DNA of 64,000 nt, taken from Blasia pusilla. Its lineage: Eukaryota > Marchantiophyta > Marchantiopsida > Blasiales. Location: positions 6,634,001 to 6,698,000 of the forward strand of contig CM114274.1 in the NCBI GenBank assembly GCA_050084515.1, read 5' to 3'. The position numbers and the translations under genes were made by a program. Shown here one piece after another: positions 12,031 through 24,573 of the stretch. Below the pieces are notes generated by a model. That model had not been told where the DNA came from and ran no database searches. It worked only from the letters and a program-made list of their open reading frames with translations. How positions within the stretch are numbered: position 1 is the stretch's first letter; each line of letters begins with the position of its first letter.

Positions 12031-15000
12031 CTAATGACCAATCACTTCCAAGGCCAAGCGGACCTGCCGCACCACTGCATCCATATTCTCAAGCAAACCT
12101 ATCTCCCCAACTCTTCTTATTGCAAGCATGCCTTCTATTCGATAAGGTTCTCCAGCACAAGCAGCCTCAGCAGCAGCAGTTGCACTTCCAGCCTTCGTCC
12201 ATGATTCCAGCATAAGATGCACATCCAGTGCCTGTACAACCAGCCACATAACACAAAAGAACAAGACCTTAAACCAAGTTGCCCAATTACACTATTTAAG
12301 CACACTGGGCAGACCAGCGTATCTAGTTCTACACATTCATAATCAATTGTGTAAATGCTACTTACTCTTATATTGTACTGTTTCGTGTTAAGAACTGGCC
12401 CTGACACCAGAGGCCTTGCCACGTGAGATGACAACAGCACGTGGTGGACATAGCATAGCAGACTGTACTCTTGCGAACTCAAGATACAATTTTCCAGGAA
12501 ATCCTCACATAACTTGGGTTGGCCGTGAGGTAAGTAGATACAGAGTGGCAAAAGTATTAGTGTACAAATGTACACTTTTTCATGAAACCCTCACATCTAT
12601 ATTATTATGGGAGAGTGCCCTTATAGCGGGTGCCATCCCTCCTGATACACCTGTCCTTTACGGCCTGTAATTAATTGACATGTGTCGCTCTTTCCCTGTC
12701 AACCGAAGCATGTAAGCGTCTTTGAAACACCCGAGCTTTTGTCTTCTTGGGCTAATCTTTCACCCATGTTGAACACGGGCACCGGCTAGTAACTTGAAAA
12801 AGGTGACTATATGAGTGGCAAAAGTATGAGTATGTGAACCTATGCACAGGTCTACAGCCATGGATTCCTGTAAGCATAATAATTAATTTCTGGTACATTC
12901 GACTGTAAGCCTCAAGAGGCCTCACACAGTGCTTGATATGATCCAAGTCACCAGCCCCTGAGGTGAGGTCCACACACTTCTGTAAAATTTGTTTCCAAGT
13001 CACAGACAGAGGCAAAGCTTGTGCCAATTCCCAGGCAAGAAATGCTACCACACCCTTCAGTGCTCACCTTGAGCCTTACTGTCCTCGTTTATAGCATTGA
13101 CTGGGATGAGAACAGACTGAACCCATTACATAGTACCTGCCAAATTCTAGAAACCATAGACCCATCACATCCTTCGATGGGATGGGTCATAGCCTAGCAA
13201 CCAGAACTCCGCGCACTGGTTGGACGGTGCTAGAGACTTAGGAAGAAGTGAAGGCAATCCAAATGAGAGGAGGGAGACTCTCATATCATGTGACTGGTCA
13301 TGCAGACTTTCTAAGTATCAACCAACTACTCCTTACAACACTATTGACCTTACCTGATCGGGATCCCGAAAATATGTTACTAACCAGTGCAGCAACTTTG
13401 GGTAGTGAATCTAGACTCCTGAATGTAATGAAGGGAGAGACTGTCCTTGTTAAGTAGTGCATGTTCAAACGTTGCAACCATAAACCTCATGACCTCATTG
13501 GACGGTGCTAGAGACTGGGCTGAAGTGAAGGGCTACGACATGTTAGGAGATAGACTGTCACTGAGTGTGAGTGCTGACCATAGATACTGTTGGTGAAGAA
13601 TCTTGGTGAATTTAGGCTTCTGAATATAATGAACAGATTTGGATTTGCCACCATAGCAATTTCCCCACGGCTATTCCCCTTTGTGTGTGTAGTGAATTTT
13701 GCACAGCTGATAAAGATAAACCTACATCCCTGTCATCATACCAGGTGGAGGACTCTCGTTTCTTTACCATCAAACATTTTTGGTGGTTTGAGGGGATCCC
13801 CGCCATCCTAAACTTGATCTTGAACCAGGTTCCCCAACAAGAGGTCTTTAGTTATGTTTCCATCTAGCTTTTTACGCGATTCAACAGTACTCAACCACAA
13901 CCCCCAGGCTATGCACATTAAGTAGTATCTATCATACACTTGCAAACATAGATCCCACCAATGCTTAGCTGGCACCAGAAACTGGGATGGGTGCAGAGGG
14001 AGGAAAAAGAGAAGAAAGTACCATATGAGAGAGGAGAGGATCTCTCATACAGTGTCAGTGCTTTCCACATAGGGTTCTTGCAGAGCTTCCAGGTGCCAGC
14101 CAAGAAACTCTTTACAGCACCATCTACCTTACCTGATTGGGATCCCCAAAAGATGTCACTTACATGTGCACCATCTTTGGGTAGTTTAGGCTGTGAACTA
14201 GCCTACTGAACATCACAAATAGCCCTGGTGTTACCAGTTTAGCAAAATTCACTACTGGTACTGCTCTCTGTGTTATGAATTTTAGTATGAGTTTTTTCTT
14301 TGGGTTACACATGACCAGAGTTTCTAGTCTTGAAGAGAGAGATAGATAGAAACATACATTCCGAATCAGTCGCTGATAATTTGAATGAAGACGTGGAGGA
14401 AGAATGTCACTGCTGCCACCTGAGGTGCCAGGAAGAGGTGACAGAGCAGTTCCCTTCAAAGCATTTGCAGTGAGGCCCTTCTCACCAGCCACAGCATGAT
14501 TGTTAAGGTTGTCAACATCTGATGCAGAGGACGATGATGGAGACTCTCCTGCAAAGCCCACCCACAACTTATCAACGATCAATTCAATTCAATCTGGCAA
14601 ATCAATCTCTGATCATCTCCAATCAATCAACCCTGTTACATTCACTACTGGGCTCTAGTATTTAATGATAAGATGAAAATTGACTCTCAATGGCTCCACG
14701 TATCAACAAAAACAATGGTGCTTTGTTGTCAAAACACTTTGATAGGATAAAAAGAGGACTGACCTAAAACAGAGGCAATACCCACTGCCTGGGAGGAACC
14801 TGGCTTCTCTGAACCACGAGAAGGTTGTGGTGGGGGAGGGAGCCCTGTGGGGGGGGTTTGCACTGCAGCCACCTGATTCCCCAGACTTGCTGCAGAGCTT
14901 GCAGCGTTTTGAAGCTCCACACAATCTCTATTGAAACAAGATGACTTCGCCATCATAACACGTGTTCGTGCTACTGCCGCACAGATATGGGACAATGCAG

Positions 15001-18000
15001 CGGCCGCCAAGTCCTTTTGCCGCTCATATGTTGTTGCACAGAAACTGCAGGCCCCTCAGTCATTATATACACAAACCAGCTATATCATGGATTCACTACT
15101 GTAAAAGAACATACCAAATCCACCTCCAGTGCATCTATGAACATATACAAATAAATCCTGAAGAAATCTGAAAACCCCAGCAAGCAAAGAACCACTTAAG
15201 AGAGAAGGGCAGGACTTACTCGCAGAGCTTCGCTGTGTCATTATACATTGCCATGGACTGGGTAGTATCACCTTGTCGGGCATTTTCCATTGAGGACATC
15301 TCCAAATGATGAGCCGCTTGCAAAAATTTCAGTGCCGCATTCAAATACACGTTTGTGCTGCCACCTTCCTTTCCTATACCACTCTGAATTCCACATTCAA
15401 TGCCAAAGGATTAGAGTTTTGAAGAATCCAAGTAATGAACTAATACGAGACCATTTCATGACAGAACCTCAACTAAATGATGAGGACTCCACAACATACC
15501 TTTATTCGGTCAGCAGAATGTTTTAGATCCTTGGCCTCCTTCAACAGACCTTGGGCAATTGCAGCATGTTCCTTCTTGCTTGGGCTCCCAGATGCTCCCT
15601 CACTAACCCTGGCAATATGCCCGATACTGAGGACATGACCCTTAGTAGCATTTGATCTAACAGATGTATCCTCATCAGTACTCTTCTTTAGATCCTTACC
15701 CTGCTTCCCACTTTCAGAAATCCTAACATCAAGAGCAGCACCCTCTATTTGGCTACTCTTTCCACCTCCACCTGTGCTCCCCAAACCAATTGGTTGCCCA
15801 TCTGCCCTACTTCTGTTATTCACAATATTTGTAACATTTTGGGACTCAACACCAATCCTTAGCGCACCATTATCTGGATCCTTGCGTCCAGAAGTTGCAA
15901 CACCTACTCTCTCCCCATCCCAACCATGGGAACCTGTGGGAAGCACTTGCCTCGAAGAATTAAACTTTGCATCCCTTTGAGGTGCTGAGTCATTCTTTTC
16001 GTATCTGTGGAGAGGATCATCTTTATGTTCACCTGGAGTAGCCTCATGGTCATCCTGACCCACCTGCTCATCCTTGCTGTCCTCAGCTGCCTTGGACCTT
16101 ATCTCCAGTTTATTCTCAGTAAACCCATCCTCTGTTCTCTCCCTCCCCGTATCTCTCCCTGGTCTGGTTTCATCGCGATAGTTCAAACTCCCTTGCTTAT
16201 CAAGCCGGCTTTCACGTGAGGATGGTCTTCCCCAGTCATCCCGCACACTTCTCTCCCTTGAATACCGCTCTTCTCGACCATCTCCTCCTCGTTCACTTGG
16301 CCAATTTTCCCTGCTCCCGTGTCGGTCTCGATCCCTATCTCTATCTCGACCTTCCCGACTACCTCTCCTCTCATCATGAAACCGATCCTCTCGACTCCCT
16401 CTCCTCTCATGACGATTATCCCTATCTCGATATCTATCCAAGCTGTCCTCCCTTTCACGATGTCGGTCTTCATGATGTCGGTCTTGATGATGTCGATCAT
16501 AACCTCTTTCAACAAAATAACTGGCACTACCTGCTCTTGTCTCTCTAGTGCCCTCCTCCCAGTACCGATCATCGTCCCGTCCACTTCGACTTCTATCACT
16601 TCTATCATATTTTCGAAAGTCTCCACCTTCTCTGCTGTTACTGGTAGCATAACGATCATCACGGACTCGACCAGCACTGGTATCCCTGTTCATATCCCTG
16701 CCAGATCCCCTCAACTCTCTATCAGGCTCCGGTGAGTGTGGTCTATCATCCCAAGAGCGATGAGACTGCCGTTGTGCCCCTTCTCGGTCACTTTGTGCAT
16801 CTACATCATGATCTATTGATCTCTTTGGACTCAGGGAGAGAGAATGATGCTTTTCAGAGAGTTGACTATGAGCTGTAGTGTGATGATTTTGTACACCATC
16901 GGAAGCTCTCCTGCCCATCCCAGCTGTGTCCACCTTTGCAGATCTCACCGGAGAAGATGAAACTGTGGATTCGATGGGTGATACTCCTTTTGAACCCATA
17001 GCAGATGACTCAGCAGAAAATGAAACTTTTGAGGAGCTGGAAGTTGGAGAGCGAGATCTTGACCCTCCTTGATGTGCCTTCAGTCCTGGGTCTGTGAAGA
17101 TGCCCACATCTTGCAGAGGACTTCTTCCCTGAGGACTGTCATCCATTCTTTCCTGTGGAGAGTCCTGCACATAAGTTCGGGCAATCCCAGAAATGTCATC
17201 AAACAATTTCTTACCTCTCATATCCACATCTCTGTCATCTTTTGGGACTTGTCGAGGTTGCTCCTGAGGACTAGTTTCTTCTCGCAGATCTTTATCGAAT
17301 GATCCAATAATCCTTTTGACTTGATACTTTTTCTCTTCAGCTATCTGTTCTCTGGAAGCTCCCACATCTTTGACATCATGTTTGGATACCACTCGTCTTT
17401 TATCTGTTGGGTGATCTGATTCATATTCATCTTTAGTCCGCTTCTTCCGGTCCAGATGACCACCCCTTCCTTTGCCTTCAACCTTTCGCTTGGCATCTTC
17501 ACTTCCCCCGCCTCTTCGAGCTTCACCCCTGTGGTGCTTGTCTCTGTCACTATCACTGCTTTCATGCTTCTCAAAATAGTCGGTCTTGCATTTCACATCT
17601 GATAGCTTTTGTTGTTCCTTTCTCTTTCTATCATCTGCCCGGACATCTTGTGAATCTTCCCGCTTGAAGTTACTTTTCGGATCTCTCATCCCACCCAAGG
17701 TCACTTTGACCTTCTTGAGTGACTGGCCTGGCAAGCTGCCTCTAGCAACATTTTTACTATTAATACCTGCTCGATCTCCAGATTCTCCTTCCTGAACACC
17801 CTCTTCATCACTTATATATTGCAAAGAGTGAGTATTTTGATCATCACTATGGGCATTAGGCTGGACAAAGCTTTCTGAGGGAGCCCTCCGGCCCCTTGTT
17901 TCCTCCCCTTTGACTTTCTTCATTGTTCGCACCTCATCATTGTCTTGGGAAGACTCTGCTTTCTTCTTCCTTTTGAGCCCTCCACTATCAGCTTTGCTAG

Positions 18001-21000
18001 CATCATGCGACAACCTACCCTTCAGCTGCTTGCTCGGTTCTGGATCGACAGAATCCAGCCAAATATTCTCCTCCAATCCATATTCCAGTTCTGCTGCTGC
18101 TGTTGACTTCCCAACTCCTTTTCCCACTTGCCCCAGCTCTCGTTCTTGCCAAGAGGCGGATGCTCGATTGCGTTCATCTTCACGTACTGTCTGTTTCTGA
18201 GGTCGCAAGTCATCACCTGTAGACCAAATCTTAATTACTTCACTGAAAGGATTCATAATTCCAACCCAAATGCCATCTGAGAGCAAGTAACTAACCTCAC
18301 GTAACTTTGATTTTCAGCTTAGTTCCCTGGCATCTATATTATTATCAGTTTTAGGTGTTAAAAATAGAATGTTCTATAGACACCATGTGTTCTTTTTCTG
18401 ATCAGTTGTCTCACTTTCTGCCATTAAAAAATTTCTATTTTCAGTCGACTTATTTTTCATTCTGATTTCCTTTACAACAATTATTTCATAGAATACATAT
18501 TTTTTGGATGTAAATGGTTTTCATGCATCACTCAAGCCTCTCAACTAGTATCAAGTAATTTGAATAGTAAGACATTACCCACACACCAAGAAGCAATTAT
18601 CTGCCTGGTATACACAGTAAGTGAAAGAAATTACAAATTACCAGTACTGCCAGATATGTAGAAAAGGCTATTAAGATTTGAAGGAATCTACCTTCACCCC
18701 CCCTCATCCGCTTGAGCTTCTCCTTCTCCTTCAACTTCCTCTTCTCTGCCATGACGCGGGTGTACCCTACATCATTAGGAAGGTTGATGTCTAGCAACCC
18801 TTTATCAAACCCTCGTTCAGGTGGGTACTGTACCACATCATTCAGACTTTTACTTTTCACCGAGGTCAAATCCAGCTTCTTTGAAGTCGCAATGGGGACT
18901 TTTGCAGTACTACCTCCCATCTTCTTTGCCACACCCTTCTTGCTGTTGGGTTTATGCACTTTGGTTGGCTTTGACTCCAAAATTCGGCTGTCCAGCAAGG
19001 GTTCACTAGGAAGGGCCGGCAGCAGATCCAACAAAGGCTTTTGCGGTGCTGCTCCTGGTACTACTCCCGCATTTTGAAGGGTGGCCGGATTTGGTAATCT
19101 AAGATAAGCATACACTGCCGCTGTAGTTGTTTCCTCTGTATATTTGCAGCTGTTAAGACCGGGCCTGAAAATGGATATGATGCACCAAATTCAGGTAAAC
19201 GCTGATTGATGTAGATTAGGTGCTAAATTGAAACCCTAGATGCTCAGCAGACCCAGAAGTTCTATGGTACAATAAAGCCTATCATGCAACAACAGGCTAT
19301 TCATACATATCATTACTTTCTACCTATACAGAGGACATATATTGCAAGAGTACGAAAACCAGATGATACCCTATCGTACCTAAAGACCTATCCTTCATCT
19401 TAACTTACTCTGCCCAGTCATTGCTCAAAATGACAAAACAAACAGCAACGTCATGATAGAAAGCAAAGTTTGGATACGTACAGCCAAGTCATCATCCTGC
19501 AATGCCACTTGTCCCCAAAGGTGTCTGCACCTATCCCAGGCAGGCAAAGGCGCCACTGTTGGCATTTGTCACACTGAACCCAGTTGTCCAACACAGTATG
19601 TATAACAGGTGGAATTGTCCCTGCAAGCATCTCAGTATTTGCAACTCCTGCAGCCACAGGGTACAAAGGCTGAGTAGGAGGTAGAGATCCACCACCATCC
19701 ACCATAATGCTGACCGAGTCCCTAGGAAGGCCAATGTCTCGTTCTTTGTTAGACAGTGTTTTGGAAGCATCCCTTCCACCCTTCTTTCCACTTTTCCTTC
19801 CTGCTTTTGCCACCTCTTTCAGACCTTGATCAACGGCATCCCGCCTCCCAAGATCCATAACAGCTTCCTTCGAGAAGTCTTTCAAAGTTGATTTCATGAA
19901 ATCCTTGGGCCCATCTCTTCCTGTCTCTTCCACATCTTTCAAAGGAAGCTCCTTCTGTAACTTCTCCTTCTTTGACTCCTTCACTACTTCCCTGCAAACA
20001 TCCTTCACTTTCACTCCAAACTCTTTCTGTACATTATGGTCTTTACTGCCCTTCTTCTTTAATTCTGAAACAGCTTCTTTTCCTAACTCCTTGTCAACCA
20101 CTACTTCCATGGATGCAGGCTTTCCCATCTCCTTTTCTTTTCTGGCTTGCTGCTTCTGACCTTCTCTACGTAGAGCCTCCTCTTCCTTGCGTGTTTTTGT
20201 CGTCTCTCGACTTCCACTTGTCTTACGCTTCTCCTTTGCTGGCTCTTTTGCAACAAGGTCTTGAAGATTAGTTTCCAAAGAAGCTTCCCTCACTTTCTTT
20301 GGCTCCTTGACAGGTTCATCCTTCTCTTTGCGAATCTCCCTGTAGTCACTTACAGGAAAATCTACCCTATCCCCTTTCTGCAAGTCCACATTGAGTGCCT
20401 TATCCTTACGTGAATTTCTCACCAAATCCCTACTATTATCTGCGACCTTGCCAACTATATCACTCATTAGAGGCGATGCACTTTTATCTAATCTCTCTGC
20501 TTTAGAATCTTGTTCTTTCAGAACATCTTTCATAGGGAGTCTGTGTGACGACTTCGAGGTATTTGTGCCTCCTTCCTTGCCAGTCTTCCTCTCAACTTCT
20601 GCATCTCTTTTGACAACTTTTGAAGTGTCAGGTGGTGGGACAGATTCCTTGCGATCTCCCAACTTGACTTTCAGCCTTTCCGCTCCCTTGTCTTTCCTCT
20701 CTTTCAACACACTTCCATCTTTCCCAGAGTCGGCCTCATTTCGCAGGGTCACAGAGCCCTGACCTACTTCTGGTCTACTTCCAAAGCCTATAGCAAACTT
20801 TTTATTCAATTTCAAAGTTGGAGTTGGCTTAAAATATGACTCAGGTGGTTCAGTGAGAAGATCAGGCAATGGTGAAAGGAGTCCGCCATGAGGAGCTTCA
20901 TGTGATGTCATGATCTGCCATTGCACAGTAGCAAGAAAACGCCATCATTCCCTGACAGAATTTCCTTATCTGCGATTCGACTCTTGTAACACAACTTTGA

Positions 21001-22694
21001 AAAGCCATAATGAACACAAACCACTCACCCGTATCATGTCCCACGGACTCCTATCAGGGCTGGCGTTGTCCTCAGAAGCTGATCTTGCATCATCGTCTGG
21101 ATCATCGTCAGCTGAAGGAGATGAGGAATGATCCAGACCAAACCCATCGTACATGGCCTTCTGGACATCTTTGTCCACTACTTGCCGCCCTTGCTTCGGT
21201 AAGGTGATCCGAACAGTGAGTGTAGGAACTTTCTTTTGATCAACGGGAGCACCATCTTTAGCTGTGTTAATCTTTCCCACTACATTGGCCGCTCCATCAG
21301 TAGTGTGAATCACACCATTGCTAGAATTGTGGCCTTTTACCCCTGAATCATGGGGTGAATTCTTAGTAACCCTATCTGAAGCTGCACTGGATCCACCGTG
21401 CACACGTCTCCCTCGCTGCAACAAATACAGCATAGACGATGGTCAACTGCTAAGTTTCCCATGTTTGATAAGGATAAATGTTTTGTTCTTGACTGGGGAA
21501 ATGAAGAGTCATCAACTACTTACAGTTTACAGACCACTGTCCAGCAAATTACCTCCATGTGGCCTTCTGTTGGTCTAGTTCGTGAAGGCTCATTAACTGG
21601 TGCTGGAGGTGGCACTGATAGAACGGGAGCAGACCTCACATGTGTCGGTAAAAATGTGCCATACCCTCCATATCTCGATCCTGTAACACAATTCCCAAGT
21701 TGCAGATCTTCAACCAAAGCTCGATAACCATCCCAATCTCCCTTCTTTTTAAAGGCTTGTCAGTTCTAGATGGATTTCTTATTCCCTTGTTTTGCCTCCC
21801 CCCACACACACAACACTCTCGTTGTTTACAGGCCAAGATTTAGCAATTCAAAAAGAAAACCAGCACATTTCATTCCGTTCTTGTTTATATTTTAGTGCGA
21901 GTCCTGACTGTGGCTCGTGATTTAGGTGAAACTTCAACCTATCCAAGTGGACTATTCGATACCCAGCTGGAGCCTTCGTGAACTCATCTTATTTCAATAT
22001 GTCTCTTGACTACTTGTGTAAAATTATCGTGCAACACAAGGGCGGCATTAGCATGTAGCAGTCTCTGCTACGCGCCTTTCATACCAAACCTGGGGAAGAA
22101 ATCGTACCTAGTCTATCAGGATAAAGACTGCCTTGAAATTCTTTTTGGCAATGGCCAAGCACTGCTTCGATTTTCGTATCCTGCATCACACCATCGTACT
22201 CCGGTTAAGAAGGGCAAGAAAACTCTGTTTCTTACGCATGTGGGCGAACACCGGCATTTGCAAACGAGAGAGGTGTCACCAAAACTGAACCAAAAAGCCA
22301 GGCTGTAGGGGTGACAGAGAGAATCTACAACGCACAACCTCGAACGGTATCAGTGAAGTGTGGATAAAGATGCTACTTCATGGATGCAGGCTAGTGCTGG
22401 CAACACTACATTGTGGCAAGGAGCTGAGGCTTCCGATCAGTTTTCCCAACACCCTTGTCCCTGTGGACAGATGATCGGATGAAGTCTAGAAATACATGTA
22501 ATATGCAGTGGAATCGCTCAACCCCGACGTTTCCTCCATTCGCAAAAGCTCATAATTCCAACGTCAAATCATAGGGAGCACACCAGAAAGACTAGGGCAC
22601 ACCATACCAAATAATCAAAACGCGAGTCCAAATCATCAACCGGAGGACCTCCCTCCAACGCTTCTCCCTCCTCTAGCTCCGTATCTTCTTCCAT
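12031..22694 (-). CDS. CW-type zinc-finger protein, 11 exons
   Basis: A nuclear plant CW-domain protein. CW domains are established readers of methylated histone H3K4. Exons in transcript order: 22694-22608, 22180-22108, 21680-21553, 21415-21029, 20914-19482, 19164-18692, 18216-15500, 15383-15220, 15044-14764, 14548-14358, 12231-12031. All introns are GT-AG, phases agree, and the sum is 6135 nt (2044 aa plus stop). The start (MEEDTELEEGEA) is acidic, as in the family. Next come a DTKIEAVLGHCQ helix and the family signature YGGYGTFLPTH. The CW domain begins WVQCDKCQQWR at the end of exon 5 and is completed by WLPGLNSC in exon 6, so an intron splits it; four Cys and the core Trp residues are present. 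A long, charged Lys/Arg/Ser/Asp-rich region follows, mostly in the 2.7-kb exon 7. The helical C-terminal domain (exons 8-11) matches the conserved end of plant CWZF proteins. No truncation seen. Confidence 0.9.
12596..12789 (+). mobile_element. Non-autonomous Helitron-like element in intron 10
   Basis: It starts TCTATATTATTATGGGAGAG after a host A and ends CTAG before T, 194 bp long. Its first 24 bp nearly match the element at 29178. The subterminal stem is weak (CCC...GGG around 12763-12779), so the 3' end is less certain than the 5' end. It lies in the 2.1-kb last intron of the CW gene, in antisense orientation to it. Confidence 0.55.
13140..14215. repeat. Three diverged repeat units in intron 10
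   Basis: Units at roughly 13140-13460, 13490-13640 and 13920-14215 share ordered motifs: GGTGCTAGAGACT, GAGAGGA-GACTCTCA, TTACCTGATYGGGATCCC and CTTTGGGTAGT. They explain most of the large last intron. No coding potential was seen; family unknown. Confidence 0.6.
18333..18548 (+). mobile_element. Degenerate Helitron-like element in intron 6
   Basis: It starts TCTATATTATTATCAG after A and ends CTAG before T (216 bp). The region before the end (CATGCATCACTCAAGCC) resembles a broken version of the hairpin in the 29178 element. It lies within the 475-bp intron between exons 6 and 7 of the CW gene, antisense to it. Confidence 0.45.
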
Positions 22695-23490
22695 CCTGCC
22701 TGTACCTCCTTACTCCCGCTCTATCCATTGTGTCCCATAACCCCCATCTTCTCTATACCCATTTGCACGATCAGCAACTCTCTGGAACTCCCTGACAAGC
22801 GGCTGCAGAGCAACGACCAAAACCACGCAATTCGGGGTTTCATCGCCGTCAACCTACTCCAAAAAACAACTTCCTTGGTAGCCCTAAACACATTCACCAG
22901 ATTCCCACCACGGAATAAACCGGGACAGCCGAGAATTGCAATCCGCACAAGAAGATAATTCGACCCGTTCCGAAAGGAAGTGCAACGGGAGGACGTGGAA
23001 GATAAAACGGAGACGCCGGTATTGACCCGAACAGAGTGAAATGTGTAGCACGATCGGATCAACGAAAGTAGGCCTACGAGCAACCAAAGCCCCAGTGGCA
23101 AGAAAAAATGGCCGGCGTGGTGAAGTGGAGATATATAAACGACCAATGTTCCAAATACGCAAAACACTTGCGCCTGAGACACCTGAAGTTTACGACCTGC
23201 TGGCGAGCGGATAAAATTCCCACCGTGAAAGTGAATGCATACACACCCTGCCCTTCCTCCCTTCCTCTGCGAGCCAGGAAGGGTCCCTCCAAGCGGGGGT
23301 TGAAGCCCCAAAACCAGAGGTGAGTCCGGTCTAGACTACACAGCACACGGCACAGAGCGTACGAGCATCCGTCACTCGTGCAAGCAATCGGAGGCAGCAG
23401 AAGGCGGAAAAGAAAGCCAGACTTTCCAAGTTCCCTAGTGGAAGACCGAAAGGAAAGGAAGGAGATGCTGCAAAAGACTGATGGATTGGC

Positions 23491-23526
<36 letters not shown>

Positions 23527-23820
23527 GTGCCTCGCAAGTGCGATATTGGTTCCACCCTCCGTCTGTCTCTCGTCCTTCGTCTCTCTCTCTCTCCTCCCTG
23601 TGAGACTCTGAGAACAGAACCAGTAGCAATAGCCAGGGGAGAATGGCGACCTCGGTCAGGACTCAGGGGTCCCTTCCCCTGCCCTGCGGGAGGGCTGCCC
23701 TCCTGGCCCTACGGGCAACCGGACCCCTGGCATAAATGCACGCCAGCCCGGGCAGCGGACCGAGACATAATTCTCACCCCGTCGAGGACGGAGCGGAGTA
23801 GCCTCGGCACGGAAGGATAG
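22695..23820 (-). promoter_or_regulatory. Upstream/5' leader region of the CW gene
   Basis: The stretch before the start ATG is GC-balanced, lacks repeats of the gypsy family, and carries GA-rich tracts on the transcript strand (23493-23523 and 23581-23592). A 196-codon minus-strand frame (22721-23311) ends 27 nt before the start codon. It has no recognisable domain and would be an upstream ORF if transcribed. No clear TATA box could be tied to a start site. Confidence 0.35.
23493..23523. repeat. (TC)15 microsatellite
   Basis: About fifteen TC units, GA on the CW gene's strand, roughly 0.8 kb upstream of its start codon. A second (CT)6 tract lies at 23581-23592. Known: GA/CT tracts are common near plant transcription starts; function here is inference. 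Confidence 0.9.
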
Positions 23821-24530
23821 GAGGAGCAGGAGAAGGATACAGGTGGCTCAAGTTAGGGCAGAGACGACGGAAAAGCGTGACGTGACGCCGTCTGTCTCCG
23901 TTATGCCACGGACGGAATGTCCCCCCGTGAGATCCTTGTTCTCATCAGGCTGCATCGTCATTCCACCGTCCCCACCTCGCCACCACCATCCATCATCTTC
24001 GCCCATGCGTACATGACATAGTACCTCCGTCGCCGTCCGGCCCCGCAATCAATTAAGGACCGGCTCTTTATTTTGTTGAAGAAGTTCCGCCCCCTTCGCT
24101 TCTAACCAAGCTCTTCGCATTTTCTCGAATCATTTATACTTCCCACCCTTCTGTTCGGGGCTGTGAGAGAGCTTAGGGCGCGGATTAAGGATGCGGGAGT
24201 TTTTTTTGAAAAAAATAATAGATTTTAGTAATTCTATAATTTTTAAAATCTATTAACAACGGAAAGGAGCTTTTTATGATGGCGGAGAATTCATTACATG
24301 TCGTGACAAGAGGGTTAGAAGGATGGGGCATTCAAGTAATGGGGTTTTAGGGACCATGGAATGCGCCGCACAATCTCCTCTCGGGTCCTAATTAGTATAT
24401 ATATAAACGTGTAACTCGAATGGGCGGGTAGAATAACATCATCTTATGGTGGCACAATTTTAGATCCATTGCCATAGAGAAGAATAAAATTTTGAATCTT
24501 CTTGGTGCGATACATAACTTGTTCTACTTT

Positions 24531-24573
24531 AAGTGACTTATATTGTTTTGTGGAAAAACAATATAAGTCACTT
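24531..24573. repeat. Perfect 19-bp inverted repeat (hairpin)
   Basis: The arms 24531-24549 (AAGTGACTTATATTGTTTT) and 24555-24573 are exact reverse complements around a 5-nt loop. Flanks do not extend the pairing. It could be a tiny foldback element or a transcribed hairpin; no oligo-T terminator or other context decides. Confidence 0.85.

Noticed and set aside
16183-17574. Frames on both strands inside 15.5-18.2 kb
   Set aside because: Shadows of the 2.7-kb exon 7 of the CW gene, whose repetitive charged codons keep other frames open.
23331-23629. Short frames with LSLSLSLS or RERERERE
   Set aside because: Translations of the (TC)n microsatellite.
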